Positions 9,343-18,168 are shown, numbered from the stretch's first letter. The stretch: DNA of 38,010 nucleotides from Magnetococcales bacterium (GCA_015231965.1 JADGAP010000012.1:1-38010); one strand, 5' to 3'. Notes: generated from the sequence alone by a model not told the origin. Made by a program: numbers and translations.

Positions 9343-9659
9343 CACGGGTTCCTCCCGCTGGGGATCCCGCCAGGCGATGCGACGAATCCATCGCCCGCAA
9401 GGACAGCTATCTAATCCTTTGGACGTGGCGCGACCGAGGGAAAATCCATGAAGATCCATTTTATTCCCTAATGGATGCGGCGTTGCGGCAGGCATGCGTC
9501 CCCTCCGGCGCGGTGTTCGACTCGGTTTCACGCGGGCCATGTTGAGCGCCCCTTGCGACAATCAAGCAATAATTATACCTATGTAGGGGCTCTCGCCCGC
9601 GTCGGAGGGAACCGCCCGCCGCCGCCGTTTTTCTCTCCCTTGCCGTCGGACACCCTCGC
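9343..9659. other. 317-base intergenic region upstream of parC
   Basis: There is no convincing gene. The most AT-rich part, about 9560-9585, is the likeliest promoter area for parC. On the minus strand it contains a perfect TATAAT, but no matching -35 at standard spacing. I could not settle on a promoter for either direction. Confidence 0.4.
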
Positions 9660-11957
9660 ATGAGCGACGTCACCCTGCTCGAACCGCCTCCGCCCCCCGC
9701 CGACGACGAAACGCCGTTGCGCTCCGAGCTGGAAAATCGGTATCTGGCCTACGCCCTCTCCACCATCATCAGCCGCTCCCTGCCCGACGCCCGGGATGGC
9801 CTGAAGCCGGTGCATCGGCGCATTTTGTTCGCCATGCGGGCGTTGAATCTCACCCCGGGGGCGGCGTTCAAAAAGTCGGCCCGGGTGGTGGGCGATGTCA
9901 TCGGCAAGTTCCATCCCCACGGCGACCAGGCGGCCTACGACGCCATGGTCCGACTGGCCCAGGATTTCGCCATGCGCTACCGCCTGGTGGACGGCCAGGG
10001 CAACTTCGGCAACATCGACGGCGACAGCGCCGCCGCCATGCGTTACACCGAGGCCCGCCTCACCGCCGTCGCTCGGGCGTTGATGGAGGATCTGGAACAC
10101 GAAACCGTCCCCTTCCTCCCCACCTACGACGGCTCCCAGGATGAACCGTCGGTCATGCCCGCCCGTTTTCCCAATCTGTTGGCCAACGGGGCCACCGGCA
10201 TCGCCGTGGGCATGGCCACCAGCATCCCCCCGCACAACGTCGGCGAGATCCTCGACGCCTGCCTGCACCTCATCCGCAAGCCGGAGGCCACCCTCGACGA
10301 ACTGCTGGAGCGGATGCCCGGCCCGGATTTTCCCACCGGCGGCATCCTCACCGCCTCCCCCGAGGAGTTGCGGGAGTGCTACGCCACCGGCAAGGGGTCG
10401 TTGCGCCTCCGTTCCCGGTGGACCAAGGAGGATCTGGGGCGGGGGGTGTGGCGCCTCGTGGTGACGGAGATTCCGTATCATGTCCCTAAATCCCGCTTGA
10501 TCGAATCCATCGCCAAGCTGATCACCGAAAAAAAGTGCCCCTTTCTCGCCGACGTGCGGGACGAGTCGGACACCGAATTGCGCATCGTCCTGGAACCCCG
10601 GTCCCGCACCCTGGATCCGGGCATGGTGATGGCTTACCTGTTCAAGCAGACCGATCTGGAGAGCCGCTTCCCGGTCAATCTCAACGTGCTGGACCACGGA
10701 ACCCGGCCCGTGGTGATGGACCTCAAGGGGCTGCTGAACGCCTGGCTGGACCATCGTTTTCAGGTGCACACCCGGCGGGCTCGGTACGAGTTGCGCCGTA
10801 TCGGCGAGCGGCTTCATCTGTTGTCGGCCTATTTGATCGTCCATCTCAACATTGACGAGGTGGTGGCCATCATCAAGGAGCACGACGAACCGGCCCCGGT
10901 GTTGATGGCCCGCTTTCTCCTGGACAAGGAGCAGGCCGAGGCGATTCTCAACATGCGGCTGCGTTCGTTGCGTCGCCTGGAGGAGATGGAGATCCGCAAG
11001 GAGATGGGGGAGAAGGAGGCCCGGGCCAAGGAGTTGTCCGCCATGCTGGCCGACCCGGAGCTGATGTGGAAGGCGATTCGGGTGGAGCTGCGCAAAACCC
11101 GGGAGGAGTTCGCCGACGCCCGTCGCACCGAGCTGGCCGGGGCCCCGGCCCTGGAAGTGGAGATCAAGCCCGAGCATCTGGTGCAGCGGGAGCCCTTGAC
11201 CGTCATCCTCTCCCGCAAGGGGTGGGTGCGGGCGATGAAGGGCCAGGAGGTGGATGCGTCCAAGCTGCGTTTCAAGACCGGCGACGCCCTCCTCGCCACT
11301 CTTCCCGCCTTCTCCACCGACACCATCAGCTTCCTTTCCGAAAGCGGCAAGGTCTACTCGGTGCTGGCCGACCGCCTGCCCACCGGCAAGGGGGACGGGG
11401 AGTCGCTGACCGTCCTGTTCGATCGGGAGGAGGGGGATGGCATGATCTGGCTGCTGGCGGTGCAGCCGGAGGCGGAATATTTCATTACCACCCGCCAGGG
11501 GCAGGGATTCCGCATCGCCGGGGCGGACCTGCTGGCCACCCAGCGCAAGGGCAAGCAGGTGATCGTCTACGACGCGGGGGACCGACTGCTCCATCTGCGC
11601 CCGGTCTCCGGCGAACTGGTGGCCGCCATCGGCGGCGGTCGGCGGTTGCTGATCTGCCAACTCAAGGAGTTCCCCGTGCTGGGCCGGGGCAAGGGGGTGC
11701 GGGTGCTGCGCCTGCGGGAGGACGAAACCCTCATCGACCTCACCACCCTCGATCCCGCCAAGGGCGTGACCCTCACCAGCGGCAAGCGGGAGAAAATCCT
11801 CGCCGGGGCCGATCTCGACCCCTGGCGCGGCCAACGGGCCACCCGGGGGGCCATGCTCCCCCACGGCTTCCTCTCCGGGGCCGCCTTCGTCGGCACCGGC
11901 GTCGATCCCAGCCTCACCGTCAAGGGGGTCACTGGGGATCTTTTCGACGAGACGTGA
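9660..11957 (+). CDS. parC: DNA topoisomerase IV subunit A
   Basis: This 765-residue protein carries the breakage-reunion domain of type IIA topoisomerases. [19 protein letters not shown] lies near residue 40. The quinolone-region helix reads [15 protein letters not shown], and the catalytic Tyr is in [10 protein letters not shown] near residue 124. The GyrA-box motif QRRGGKG of gyrase is not seen, the C-terminal propeller is shorter than in GyrA, and the length fits ParC. The enzyme, with ParE (not in this window), decatenates daughter chromosomes. Gln stands where E. coli ParC has Ser80; as I recall this is common in alphaproteobacteria, so it need not indicate resistance. It is followed after 3 bases by dnaQ, so they are probably co-transcribed. 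The start has only a weak ribosome site. Confidence 0.95.
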   Translation: MSDVTLLEPPPPPADDETPLRSELENRYLAYALSTIISRSLPDARDGLKPVHRRILFAMRALNLTPGAAFKKSARVVGDVIGKFHPHGDQAAYDAMVRLAQDFAMRYRLVDGQGNFGNIDGDSAAAMRYTEARLTAVARALMEDLEHETVPFLPTYDGSQDEPSVMPARFPNLLANGATGIAVGMATSIPPHNVGEILDACLHLIRKPEATLDELLERMPGPDFPTGGILTASPEELRECYATGKGSLRLRSRWTKEDLGRGVWRLVVTEIPYHVPKSRLIESIAKLITEKKCPFLADVRDESDTELRIVLEPRSRTLDPGMVMAYLFKQTDLESRFPVNLNVLDHGTRPVVMDLKGLLNAWLDHRFQVHTRRARYELRRIGERLHLLSAYLIVHLNIDEVVAIIKEHDEPAPVLMARFLLDKEQAEAILNMRLRSLRRLEEMEIRKEMGEKEARAKELSAMLADPELMWKAIRVELRKTREEFADARRTELAGAPALEVEIKPEHLVQREPLTVILSRKGWVRAMKGQEVDASKLRFKTGDALLATLPAFSTDTISFLSESGKVYSVLADRLPTGKGDGESLTVLFDREEGDGMIWLLAVQPEAEYFITTRQGQGFRIAGADLLATQRKGKQVIVYDAGDRLLHLRPVSGELVAAIGGGRRLLICQLKEFPVLGRGKGVRVLRLREDETLIDLTTLDPAKGVTLTSGKREKILAGADLDPWRGQRATRGAMLPHGFLSGAAFVGTGVDPSLTVKGVTGDLFDET

Positions 11958-11960
11958 ACC

Positions 11961-12683
11961 ATGGCCCGACTGATCATCCTGGACACCGAGACCACCGGCT
12001 TCGACCCCAACGAGGGCCATCGCATCGTCGAGATCGGCTGCGTCGAGCTGATCGATATGCGCCAGGGGGAGTCCCGCCAGTGGTACATCAATCCAGAGCG
12101 GGAGATTCCCCAGGAGGCCATCGAAATTCACGGCATCACCAACGAAAAGGTTCAGGACTCCCCGCTCTTCGCCAACATCGCCCGGGAGTTCCTCGAATTT
12201 CTCGGCGAGGGCCAACTGGCGGCGCACAACGCCTCGTTTGACCTGCGCTTTCTCAACGCCGAACTGGAGCGTTGCGGTCGCCCCGCCATCGCACCGGAGC
12301 GGGCCATCGACACCGTCACCCTGGCCCGGCGCAAATTTCCTGGCAGCCCCGCCAGCCTGGACGCCCTGTGCAAACGGTTCGGCATCGACAACAGCCAGCG
12401 CACCTACCACGGGGCGCTGCTGGACGCCCACCTGCTGGCCGAGGTCTATGTGGAGCTGGCGGGGGGGGCGCAATTTCGCCTCTCCTTCGAAACCGCCGCT
12501 CCGACGACCGCCGGGAGCGCCGCTCGCCGGGCCCAGCCCCCAATCCCCCGCCCCACCCGGCCCCGCCGCTCCTGGCCCATCCCCCCCGACGAGGAAAAAT
12601 TGCACGCCGCCTACCTGGAAAAGTTGCAAAAAGAGTCCGGCGACTGCGTTTGGCTCAGGCTGGAACCCCCTGCGGTTTCGTAA
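11961..12683 (+). CDS. dnaQ: DNA polymerase III epsilon subunit (proofreading 3'-5' exonuclease)
   Basis: This 240-residue protein is a DEDDh exonuclease. Exo I is LDTETTGFDP at residues 7-16, Exo II is AAHNASFDLRFL near 90, and Exo III is YHGALLDAHLLAEVY near 150, with the His and Asp at the expected spacing. The ~60-residue tail after the exonuclease fold is the part that in DnaQ contacts the polymerase subunit. It ends with HAAYLEKLQKESGDCVW, typical of DnaQ. The gene starts 3 bases after parC, so translation is probably coupled. The length matches the family (~230-245). Confidence 0.95.
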   Translation: MARLIILDTETTGFDPNEGHRIVEIGCVELIDMRQGESRQWYINPEREIPQEAIEIHGITNEKVQDSPLFANIAREFLEFLGEGQLAAHNASFDLRFLNAELERCGRPAIAPERAIDTVTLARRKFPGSPASLDALCKRFGIDNSQRTYHGALLDAHLLAEVYVELAGGAQFRLSFETAAPTTAGSAARRAQPPIPRPTRPRRSWPIPPDEEKLHAAYLEKLQKESGDCVWLRLEPPAVS

Positions 12684-12754
12684 CCTTATCTTTCCATTAA
12701 TCTTTTTCCTTCCTTTGTGGTCCGCGAGTCGTTCTGTGTGAAATCACGCGCCGG

Positions 12755-12768
12755 TTGACCCAAGTCAA
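12755..12768. promoter_or_regulatory. FNR/DNR/NNR-type binding site
   Basis: TTGAC-CCAA-GTCAA is a perfect palindrome matching the CRP/FNR-family consensus (TTGAN6TCAA), in the TTGAC form often seen at NO-responsive Dnr/Nnr sites. It is centred at 12761.5, 41-42 bases upstream of the start site predicted from the -10 at 12791. That is the classic class II activator position. It would drive the heme-copper enzyme operon under low oxygen or nitrogen oxides. Confidence 0.75.
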
Positions 12769-12790
12769 ACCCTTCGTCGACAGCTCCCCC

Positions 12791-12796
12791 TAAGAT
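12791..12796 (+). promoter_or_regulatory. Candidate -10 element of the heme-copper operon
   Basis: TAAGAT lies 22 bases after the FNR-type box. There is no good -35, as expected for a class II activated promoter. The predicted start is near 12803, leaving a leader of about 146 bases. Confidence 0.5.
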
Positions 12797-12948
12797 GCGA
12801 AACATCCCGGTCCATTCATGGCGGGGGATGACCTGCGAATTTTTCCATGCGGCATTGGAGAAATGCGGTTTTTCGCACCCCGGTCTCGCCCGGACGTTCC
12901 GGCCCATCGACATTCAACGCAAACCGCTCTCAACGAGGAGGAGGGATT

Positions 12949-13107
12949 ATGGGTATAAGCAGCGAAACCGGATCCGAAAGGGTCCCTGTTCTGCAGCGGG
13001 TGCTGGACAACCCGTTCCTGCTGCTGTTTATCGGGGTCGTGATGCCGACGGTGTTCTACACCCTCTGGGGCGTCATGGAAGTTGTCAGCATTCCGCTGGC
13101 CAAGTGA
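12949..13107 (+). CDS. Small single-helix subunit of the heme-copper enzyme
   Basis: This 52-residue protein has a strong ribosome site (GAGGAGGAGGG just upstream of the ATG). An N-terminal cytoplasmic stretch is followed by one membrane helix, LLLFIGVVMPTVFYTLWGVM. Its size and position right before the CuA subunit match the small subunit IIa of ba3-type enzymes and the short membrane peptides found beside related complexes. It probably stabilises subunits I and II in the inner membrane. It is separated by 20 bases from the next gene. Confidence 0.75.
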   Translation: MGISSETGSERVPVLQRVLDNPFLLLFIGVVMPTVFYTLWGVMEVVSIPLAK

Positions 13108-13127
13108 GAAAGGGGGAGACCTGACCG

Positions 13128-13658
13128 ATGGCTATTACGCCTCCTTCGGAGAAAATTTGGTGGAATAGGCCCTTGGACAAGGTGGAGGGGTTGTGGATCC
13201 TCCTGGCCTTGGCCTGGTGCTTGATTCTCTTTCTGTGGATGCCCTACTGGCACATTTACGGCAAACAAAACCTCTCCAACGAAGCCTACCGCACCAGCCC
13301 CGACGCCTACGAAGCCAAGGCTCGCGCCTGGGCCGACAAGCACAAGGTGGGTGAGGAGAACGGCATCCCCGTGGTGGCCCCCCAGGATGGCGGCGACGTC
13401 TACATGCTCGGGCGGTTGTGGGAGTGGTGGCCTATCCTGCAGTTGAAGAAGGGCGTCACCTATCGTCTGCACCTCTCGTCCCTGGACTGGCAGCATGGCT
13501 TTTCCCTGCAGCCCACCAACATCAACTTGCAGGTTCTTCCTGGCTACGAAACGGTGATGAAAATCACCCCCGACCAGTCGGGATCATTCGGCGTGGTCTG
13601 CAATGAGTTCTGCGGCGTGGGGCACCATACCATGCTGGGCAAGATCTACGTGAAGTAA
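13128..13658 (+). CDS. CuA-containing subunit II of a heme-copper oxidoreductase
   Basis: This 176-residue protein has one N-terminal membrane helix (WILLALAWCLILFLWMPYW, ~24-43) and a periplasmic cupredoxin domain. The CuA ligands are visible: the His in LDWQHGF, then C158, C162, H166 and M169 in CNEFCGVGHHTM. The spacing equals that of the ba3 subunit II. It would accept electrons from cytochrome c and pass them to subunit I. In norSY-senC clusters of ammonia oxidisers, as I recall, the CuA subunit (NorS) sits in the same place, so this may be a NorS-like protein rather than an oxidase subunit. Confidence 0.9.
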   Translation: MAITPPSEKIWWNRPLDKVEGLWILLALAWCLILFLWMPYWHIYGKQNLSNEAYRTSPDAYEAKARAWADKHKVGEENGIPVVAPQDGGDVYMLGRLWEWWPILQLKKGVTYRLHLSSLDWQHGFSLQPTNINLQVLPGYETVMKITPDQSGSFGVVCNEFCGVGHHTMLGKIYVK

Positions 13659-13693
13659 GGGCTAAGGGACCAATCAAGGGAGGAGCGTCACCC

Positions 13694-15421
13694 ATGGCGA
13701 ACATGTTTCGACAGTGCCCGGATTCGGGGCTGTACTTTCACCGGGACGCCGAAGCGCTGATGAAGGCGCATGCGGTGTTGGCGGTGGTCTTTCTTCTGCT
13801 GGGCGGTGTTGGCGGATTGCTGATCGCCTTGACCCGAGCCCCCACAGTCCATTTGCTGAGCGCCGAAAACTTCTACATGGTGCTGACGTTCCACGGCACC
13901 GCCGTTTTGCTGTTCTGGATCATCTTCTTTGAAATCGCCGTACTCTACTTCGCCTCCTCGACGCTGTTGCGGGTGCGACCGGCGACTCCCTCCATCGGTT
14001 GGCTCGGTTTCCTGCTGATGTTGGGTGGGGCGATCATGACCACGGTGGCCATCTTTGCCGGCAACTCCAGCGTCATGTTCACCTCCTACGTCCCCATGCA
14101 GGCCTCGCCCTACTTCTATCTGGGCCTGATCCTCTTTGCGGTGGGGGCGCTGCTGGGCTGCTTCATCTTTCTGGGGACGCTGGTCATCGCCAAGGAAGAG
14201 AAGACCTATGAGGGGTCCATTCCGCTGGTGACCTTTGGTGCCGTGACGGCGGCCATCATCGCCATCTTCACCATCGCCACCGGTGCCATCATCCTCATCC
14301 CCACGTTCATGTGGTCGATGGGATGGATCTCCCACATCGATCCGGCGATGTACCGGGTTCTGTGGTGGGGCATGGGTCACTCCTCGCAGCAGATCAACGT
14401 GTCGGCGCACGTGGCGGTGTGGTATGCCATCGCCGCCATCGTCTTCGGTGCCAAGCCCATGTCGGAAAAGGTGAGCCGCGGGGCCTTCCTGCTCTACATC
14501 CTCTTCCTGCAACTGGCCAGCGCCCATCACCTGCTGGCTGACCCGGGCATCAGCTCCAACTGGAAGGTCTTCAACACCTCCTACGCCATGTACCTGGCGG
14601 TGCTGGCCAGCATGATCCACGGCCTCACCGTGCCCGGCTCCATCGAAGTGGCGCAACGCAAGAAGGGCTTCAACAACGGCCTGTTCGAGTGGTTGACCAA
14701 GGCCCCCTGGGGCAATCCGGTCTTTTCCGGCATGTTCCTGTCGCTGATCATCTTCGGCTTCATCGGCGGCATCACCGGCGTGGTCATGGGGACGGAACAG
14801 ATCAACCTCATCATCCACAACACCATCTTCGTTCCCGCGCACTTCCACGCCACCGTGGCGGTGGGCACGACCCTGGCGTTCATGGCCATCACCTACTTCC
14901 TGATTCCGGTCCTCTTCCGGCGCAAGCTGGTGATGCCGGGCCTGGCCAAGTGGCAGCCCTACATCTTCTCCGCGGGCATGATGATGCTGATCATGTTCCT
15001 GCTGGGCGCTGGCACCCTGGGCGTGCCCCGTCGTCACTGGGATGTCAACTTCGCCGACGCGGTGCTGAAGTATGAGTTCGCCGGAACCGCCATCACCTTG
15101 CTGGGTCTGGCGGCGGTGGGCGCGGTGTTGGCGGCGGTGGGCGGCGCGTTGTACTGCGTCATCGCCGTCTTCTCGCTGGTCTTCGGCGAAAAGCTTGATC
15201 CCCACGCCGGTCTGCTGCAAAGCTTTGGCGTGCCTTTGTCCCAGGCGGCCTACACCGTGGATCGTCCCAGCACCTTGGGTCTGTCGGCGGTGGAAACCCA
15301 CGGCCACGGTGAGGTGAGCGCCCCGGGAACCTTCGCCCTGGCGTTGGTCTTCCTGCTCTCCTTCGTGGTCTACTTCTTCATCAACGCCAAGTATCTGGCG
15401 TCCGTATGGCCCATGGGCTGA
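13694..15421 (+). CDS. Heme-copper oxidoreductase subunit I lacking the cross-linked Tyr; candidate sNOR-type NO reductase
   Basis: This 575-residue polytopic protein has about 13 membrane helices and aligns by motif with B-type (ba3) enzymes. Low-spin heme ligands are H67 (LTFHGTAV) and H385. The active-site heme ligand is H383 (VPAHFHATV). CuB ligands are H229 (GHSSQQ) and H278/H279 (SAHHLLADPG). The 49-residue spacing between H229 and H278 equals that of Thermus ba3. In oxygen reductases of this type the residue four after the first CuB His is the cross-linked Tyr (HPxVY); here it is Q233. The enzyme therefore probably cannot do normal O2 reduction and may reduce NO. A Tyr sits ten residues before H278, so a cbb3-like Tyr from the next helix is an alternative. 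It is commonly annotated as cytochrome c oxidase subunit I. Confidence 0.92.
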   Translation: MANMFRQCPDSGLYFHRDAEALMKAHAVLAVVFLLLGGVGGLLIALTRAPTVHLLSAENFYMVLTFHGTAVLLFWIIFFEIAVLYFASSTLLRVRPATPSIGWLGFLLMLGGAIMTTVAIFAGNSSVMFTSYVPMQASPYFYLGLILFAVGALLGCFIFLGTLVIAKEEKTYEGSIPLVTFGAVTAAIIAIFTIATGAIILIPTFMWSMGWISHIDPAMYRVLWWGMGHSSQQINVSAHVAVWYAIAAIVFGAKPMSEKVSRGAFLLYILFLQLASAHHLLADPGISSNWKVFNTSYAMYLAVLASMIHGLTVPGSIEVAQRKKGFNNGLFEWLTKAPWGNPVFSGMFLSLIIFGFIGGITGVVMGTEQINLIIHNTIFVPAHFHATVAVGTTLAFMAITYFLIPVLFRRKLVMPGLAKWQPYIFSAGMMMLIMFLLGAGTLGVPRRHWDVNFADAVLKYEFAGTAITLLGLAAVGAVLAAVGGALYCVIAVFSLVFGEKLDPHAGLLQSFGVPLSQAAYTVDRPSTLGLSAVETHGHGEVSAPGTFALALVFLLSFVVYFFINAKYLASVWPMG

Positions 15422-15440
15422 ACGATTGAGGCAGTGCTGG

Positions 15441-15472
15441 GGGGCGGGCCGCGAGGTCCGCCCCTTTTTTTT
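15441..15472 (+). terminator. Strong rho-independent terminator after the heme-copper operon
   Basis: A 10-bp stem (15441-15450 with 15455-15464, one G-T pair) is closed by the stable GNRA tetraloop GCGA and followed directly by eight Ts. It lies 20 bases after the catalytic subunit stop. The downstream SCO gene therefore needs its own promoter or depends on read-through. Confidence 0.88.
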
Positions 15473-15535
15473 GCCATTTGGGGTATGATGCCCCCAGGAG
15501 CGGCGTTTTTAACTTGGACCGGAGAGGTTGCAACC

Positions 15536-16375
15536 ATGGAGTCCGGACGGCGTGGCATTCGGGGCTGGGGTTGGGTGGCGTGGTGGGTCGGGATGCTGGT
15601 GCTGCTGGCCGTCCCCGCCCGGGGGGAGTTGATCTTTGACGCTGACGCCGCCCTTGCCTTGAGTCGATCCGCCATCGGCGGCGTCGTTTCGGGGGAGCAT
15701 CGTTTGATCAACCAGAGGGGGGAGTGGGTGCGGTTGTCGCAATTTCGCGGCAAGCCGGTGGTGATCAGTATGATCTACACCAGTTGTTTCGAGATCTGCT
15801 CCTTCGCCACCCGGCATTTGGCGGGGCAGGTGGAGAAGGCGCGAAAGGCCGCGGGGGCCGAGGCGTTCCACGTCCTGTCGGTGGGCTTCGATGTGCCCAA
15901 GGACACGCCCACCTCCTTGACCCTATTCGCCAAACAGCAGGGGGTGGCCGACGATCCTCGCTGGCAATGGCTCACCGGCGACCGGGAGACCCTCTCCCAG
16001 TTGGCCCGTGAGTTGGGGTTCACTTACGTTCCGTCCCCCCGGGGCTTTGATCATCTGGTGCAGGCGACCATTCTGGACGGGGAGGGGAAGGTTTATCGTC
16101 AAGTCTATGGAGATGTGTTCGACACGCCGCTGCTGGTCCAACCGCTGCTGGATCTCTCCCTGGGGCGCCCCCAACCCGATGAGACGGTGGTGGGGGAGTT
16201 GGTGCGCCGGGTGCGGCTCTTTTGCACCGTTTACGACCCCCACCGCGACGCCTACCGCTTCGACTATTCCATCTTCATCGGCATGGCGGTGGGGGCGTCG
16301 ATCCTCTTTTTCGGTTTCCGCTTTTGGTGGCGGGAGCGGCGCCGGGGGAAAGCCGCTTCTCAGGGGACGGGGTGA
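15536..16375 (+). CDS. SCO1/SenC-family copper chaperone
   Basis: This 279-residue protein starts at the ATG at 15536, after GGAGAGG at good spacing. It has a signal or anchor segment (VAWWVGMLVLLAVPARG) and a thioredoxin-fold SCO domain. The copper-binding residues are C84 and C88 in SCFEIC and H173 in FDHLVQAT, with a FDVPKDTP stretch between. A C-terminal membrane helix (IFIGMAVGASILFFGF) follows, so the protein may be anchored at both ends. SCO proteins deliver copper to the CuA site, which fits its place after the CuA enzyme. The same partner (SenC) follows norSY. Its 3' end overlaps the convergent antitoxin gene by 16 bases. Confidence 0.9.
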   Translation: MESGRRGIRGWGWVAWWVGMLVLLAVPARGELIFDADAALALSRSAIGGVVSGEHRLINQRGEWVRLSQFRGKPVVISMIYTSCFEICSFATRHLAGQVEKARKAAGAEAFHVLSVGFDVPKDTPTSLTLFAKQQGVADDPRWQWLTGDRETLSQLARELGFTYVPSPRGFDHLVQATILDGEGKVYRQVYGDVFDTPLLVQPLLDLSLGRPQPDETVVGELVRRVRLFCTVYDPHRDAYRFDYSIFIGMAVGASILFFGFRFWWRERRRGKAASQGTG

Positions 16376-16656
16376 TCCTGGATCCACTGGCGCAGGGTTT
16401 GATCGATGCGGGTTTGCCAACCGGGACCGGAGGCGCGAAAATAGTCCACGACCTCTTGGGACAACCGGATGTTGATGGGCTTCTTGGGCACCCCCGCCAC
16501 CGGACGCCCCCGCTTGGGGCGCAACAGTTCATCCGCCAGGGTTGGACCCAGGATCTCCGGCAAAACCTCCCGGGCGGGTCTCATGCGGGCGAAATCCCGG
16601 CGAGTGAGTTCCCGAACCTCGCCGTTTTCATCCGTTAGAGGTAAGCGGTTTCCCAT
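16360..16656 (-). CDS. brnA: BrnA-family antitoxin
   Basis: This 98-residue protein starts at the ATG at 16656 after GGAAGG. The N-terminal part (LTRRDFARMRPAREVLPE) and the C-terminal ribbon-helix-helix region (KKPINIRLSQEVVDYFRA, then TRIDQTLRQWI) fit BrnA. BrnA dimers bind and neutralise the BrnT RNase and repress their own operon. The gene overlaps the end of the toxin frame by 29 bases, the usual brnTA layout. The antitoxin looks intact although the toxin frame is broken. Confidence 0.85.
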   Translation of the reverse strand: MGNRLPLTDENGEVRELTRRDFARMRPAREVLPEILGPTLADELLRPKRGRPVAGVPKKPINIRLSQEVVDYFRASGPGWQTRIDQTLRQWIQDHPVP

Positions 16657-16910
16657 GGCGTTTTCCTTCCCTGAAATTGGCCTTGCGAAAACTGATGACG
16701 CGAATTCCACCCAGAACCGGGGTGAAACAGAGGATGTGCAATCGTTCGTCAAGATAACCCGTCGCGATGAATCGGGGTTCCGGAGTATAGGCGACGAACA
16801 TCCTCGTCGATGGAGGCTCCTTCCCAATCCAATTCCGCCGCACGTTCAAACGAAAGACTTCGCTCCGTCAGATTGCGCTGGTTCTTGACCGGATCGAAGG
16901 TGATGACCAA
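16628..16910 (-). pseudogene. brnT: BrnT-family toxin, disrupted by a single-base frameshift
   Basis: Two adjacent frames together make a complete BrnT RNase of ~93 residues. The first, from a TTG at 16910 with GGAG seven bases upstream, reads VITFDPVKNQRNLTERSLSF and continues to SIDEDVRR. The second reads YTPEPRFIATGYLDERLHIL and continues to RVISFRKANFREGKRHG. They join near 16785 if one extra C is removed; the span is 94 codons plus one base. As written, the first frame stops at 16749. This may be a real inactivating mutation (antitoxin kept, toxin lost) or a sequencing error. Another candidate start, the ATG at 16950 with a better ribosome site, hits a stop after three codons. Confidence 0.75.
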
Positions 16911-16992
16911 GCGTTCGCTCCGTAAAGCCGGGAATGGGTCAGGCAATCATGGTATCCTCCACGAACCGCAGAGGATTGCGCCGATTGGGATA

Positions 16993-17010
16993 GGATTATC
17001 CAGATTATCC
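16993..17010. repeat. Tandem 9-bp direct repeat upstream of brnTA
   Basis: GGATTATCC and AGATTATCC stand head to tail about 85 bases upstream of the toxin start. Ribbon-helix-helix repressors such as BrnA often bind tandem half-sites, so this could be the operator. The evidence is position only. Confidence 0.25.
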
Positions 17011-17095
17011 TCACTTGTCCATCATTTTGTGGATACAAAATCCCCCTTCCTCCCTTCTCCTGGTTTGGAACCCTCCCTTGTCCATCTCGCTTCGC

Positions 17096-18139
17096 ATGCG
17101 CGTTTGGTTGCCGGGGGTGATGGCGGTGGTGTTGCTGGCCGTGGCGTTGTGGCGTCCGGCACCGCCCGCCGCGCCCCGGGCCCACGTCGTCACCCGGTTG
17201 ATGATGAGTACGTTGATGGAGATCACCTTGCCGGGGCTGGACGAGGCCCAAGAGTCGGAGGGAGCCCGGCGGGCCTTCGAGGCGATGGCGAAGGTGGAGC
17301 GGGAGATGTCCCCTTTCGATCCCTCCTCGCCCTTGTCCCGGGTCAACGCCGGACCGCGGGGGGCGTGGCATCGGGTTCCTCTGGACTTGGCCCGGGTGGT
17401 TCGAGCGGCTCTGGCGTTTCAGGCCCTCTCCGGGGGCAAGTTCGATCCGGGATTGCGCCCCCTGACCGAGGCGTGGGGATTTTCCGTGGACGCCCCCCCC
17501 ACGGTGCCCCCGCCAGCGGCGTTGTTGGATCGGTGGCTGGCGTTGCGCGTGCGCTCCTCTCGTCTGCCGGTGGAGCTGCGGGACGCCCCGGGGGACGAGG
17601 CGGCCTCCGAGGTGCGTTTGGCGGATGAATCGGTGGGGCTGGACTTGGGGGGCATCGCCAAGGGGTATGCGGTGGACCAGGCCATCGCGGCGTTGCGCGG
17701 GGCGGGGGTGAACCACGGCATCGTCAACGCCGGGGGCAATTTGCGGGCGATCGGCGACAAAGGGGGGGCACCTTGGCGGGTGGGGGTGCAGGATCCCCGG
17801 CGGGAGGAGACGATCGTCGCCGTGCTGCCCTTGCGGGGGGATCGCTCCATCTCCACTTCCGGCGACTACGAACGCTATTTCCTTCACGAGGGGGAGCGGT
17901 ATCACCACATTCTTGACCCGGAAACCGCCCGACCCTCCCGCAGCGGGGTGATTTCGGCCACGGTGGCGACCGCCGACGCCATGTCCGCCGACGCCCTCTC
18001 CACCATCGTCTTTATCCTGGGGGCGGAGAAGGGGCTGGCGCTCTTGTCCGGGATTCCCGGTGCTGAGGGGATGGTGATTTTGTCCGACGGCAGCCAACGG
18101 GCCACGCCGGGATGGGTCATGGAGCCGGTGAAACCGTGA
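17096..18139 (+). CDS. apbE: FAD:protein FMN transferase (ApbE family)
   Basis: This protein has 347 residues from the ATG at 17096; a longer TTG start at 17015 is in frame but adds nothing family-like. An N-terminal signal anchor (GVMAVVLLAVALW) puts it in the periplasm. Family motifs are clear: GGIAKGYAVD, VNAGGNLRAIG, ISTSGDYERYF, HHILDPETARPSR, and the metal-binding ATADAMSADALST. ApbE covalently attaches FMN to threonine in membrane flavoproteins such as NqrB/C, RnfG and NosR. No such target is in the window. The nearby heme-copper and NirN-like genes suggest a role like that of NosX in denitrification, which is inference. No convincing ribosome site is seen. Confidence 0.92.
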   Translation: MRVWLPGVMAVVLLAVALWRPAPPAAPRAHVVTRLMMSTLMEITLPGLDEAQESEGARRAFEAMAKVEREMSPFDPSSPLSRVNAGPRGAWHRVPLDLARVVRAALAFQALSGGKFDPGLRPLTEAWGFSVDAPPTVPPPAALLDRWLALRVRSSRLPVELRDAPGDEAASEVRLADESVGLDLGGIAKGYAVDQAIAALRGAGVNHGIVNAGGNLRAIGDKGGAPWRVGVQDPRREETIVAVLPLRGDRSISTSGDYERYFLHEGERYHHILDPETARPSRSGVISATVATADAMSADALSTIVFILGAEKGLALLSGIPGAEGMVILSDGSQRATPGWVMEPVKP

Positions 18140-18147
18140 CGATCTTC

Positions 18148-18168
18148 CCCGGGGCGGGGAACCCCGGG
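18148..18168 (+). terminator. Possible terminator hairpin after apbE
   Basis: CCCGGGG (18148-18154) pairs with CCCCGGG (18162-18168). The T-run is short (TTTT a few bases on), so termination would be weak. Confidence 0.35.

Noticed and set aside
9952-9987. Possible quinolone-resistance change in ParC (Gln at the position of E. coli Ser80)
   Set aside because: Gln at this place is, as I recall, normal in many alphaproteobacteria, so it is more likely ancestral than selected.
9579-12629. A 1016-codon open frame on the minus strand opposite parC and dnaQ
   Set aside because: It covers two unmistakable genes on the other strand and shows only low-complexity Gly/Pro/His-rich sequence.
12795-13124. 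A 109-codon frame overlapping the small heme-copper subunit
   Set aside because: Its sequence is Arg/Gly/His-rich, and the other frame has a strong ribosome site and a clean membrane helix.
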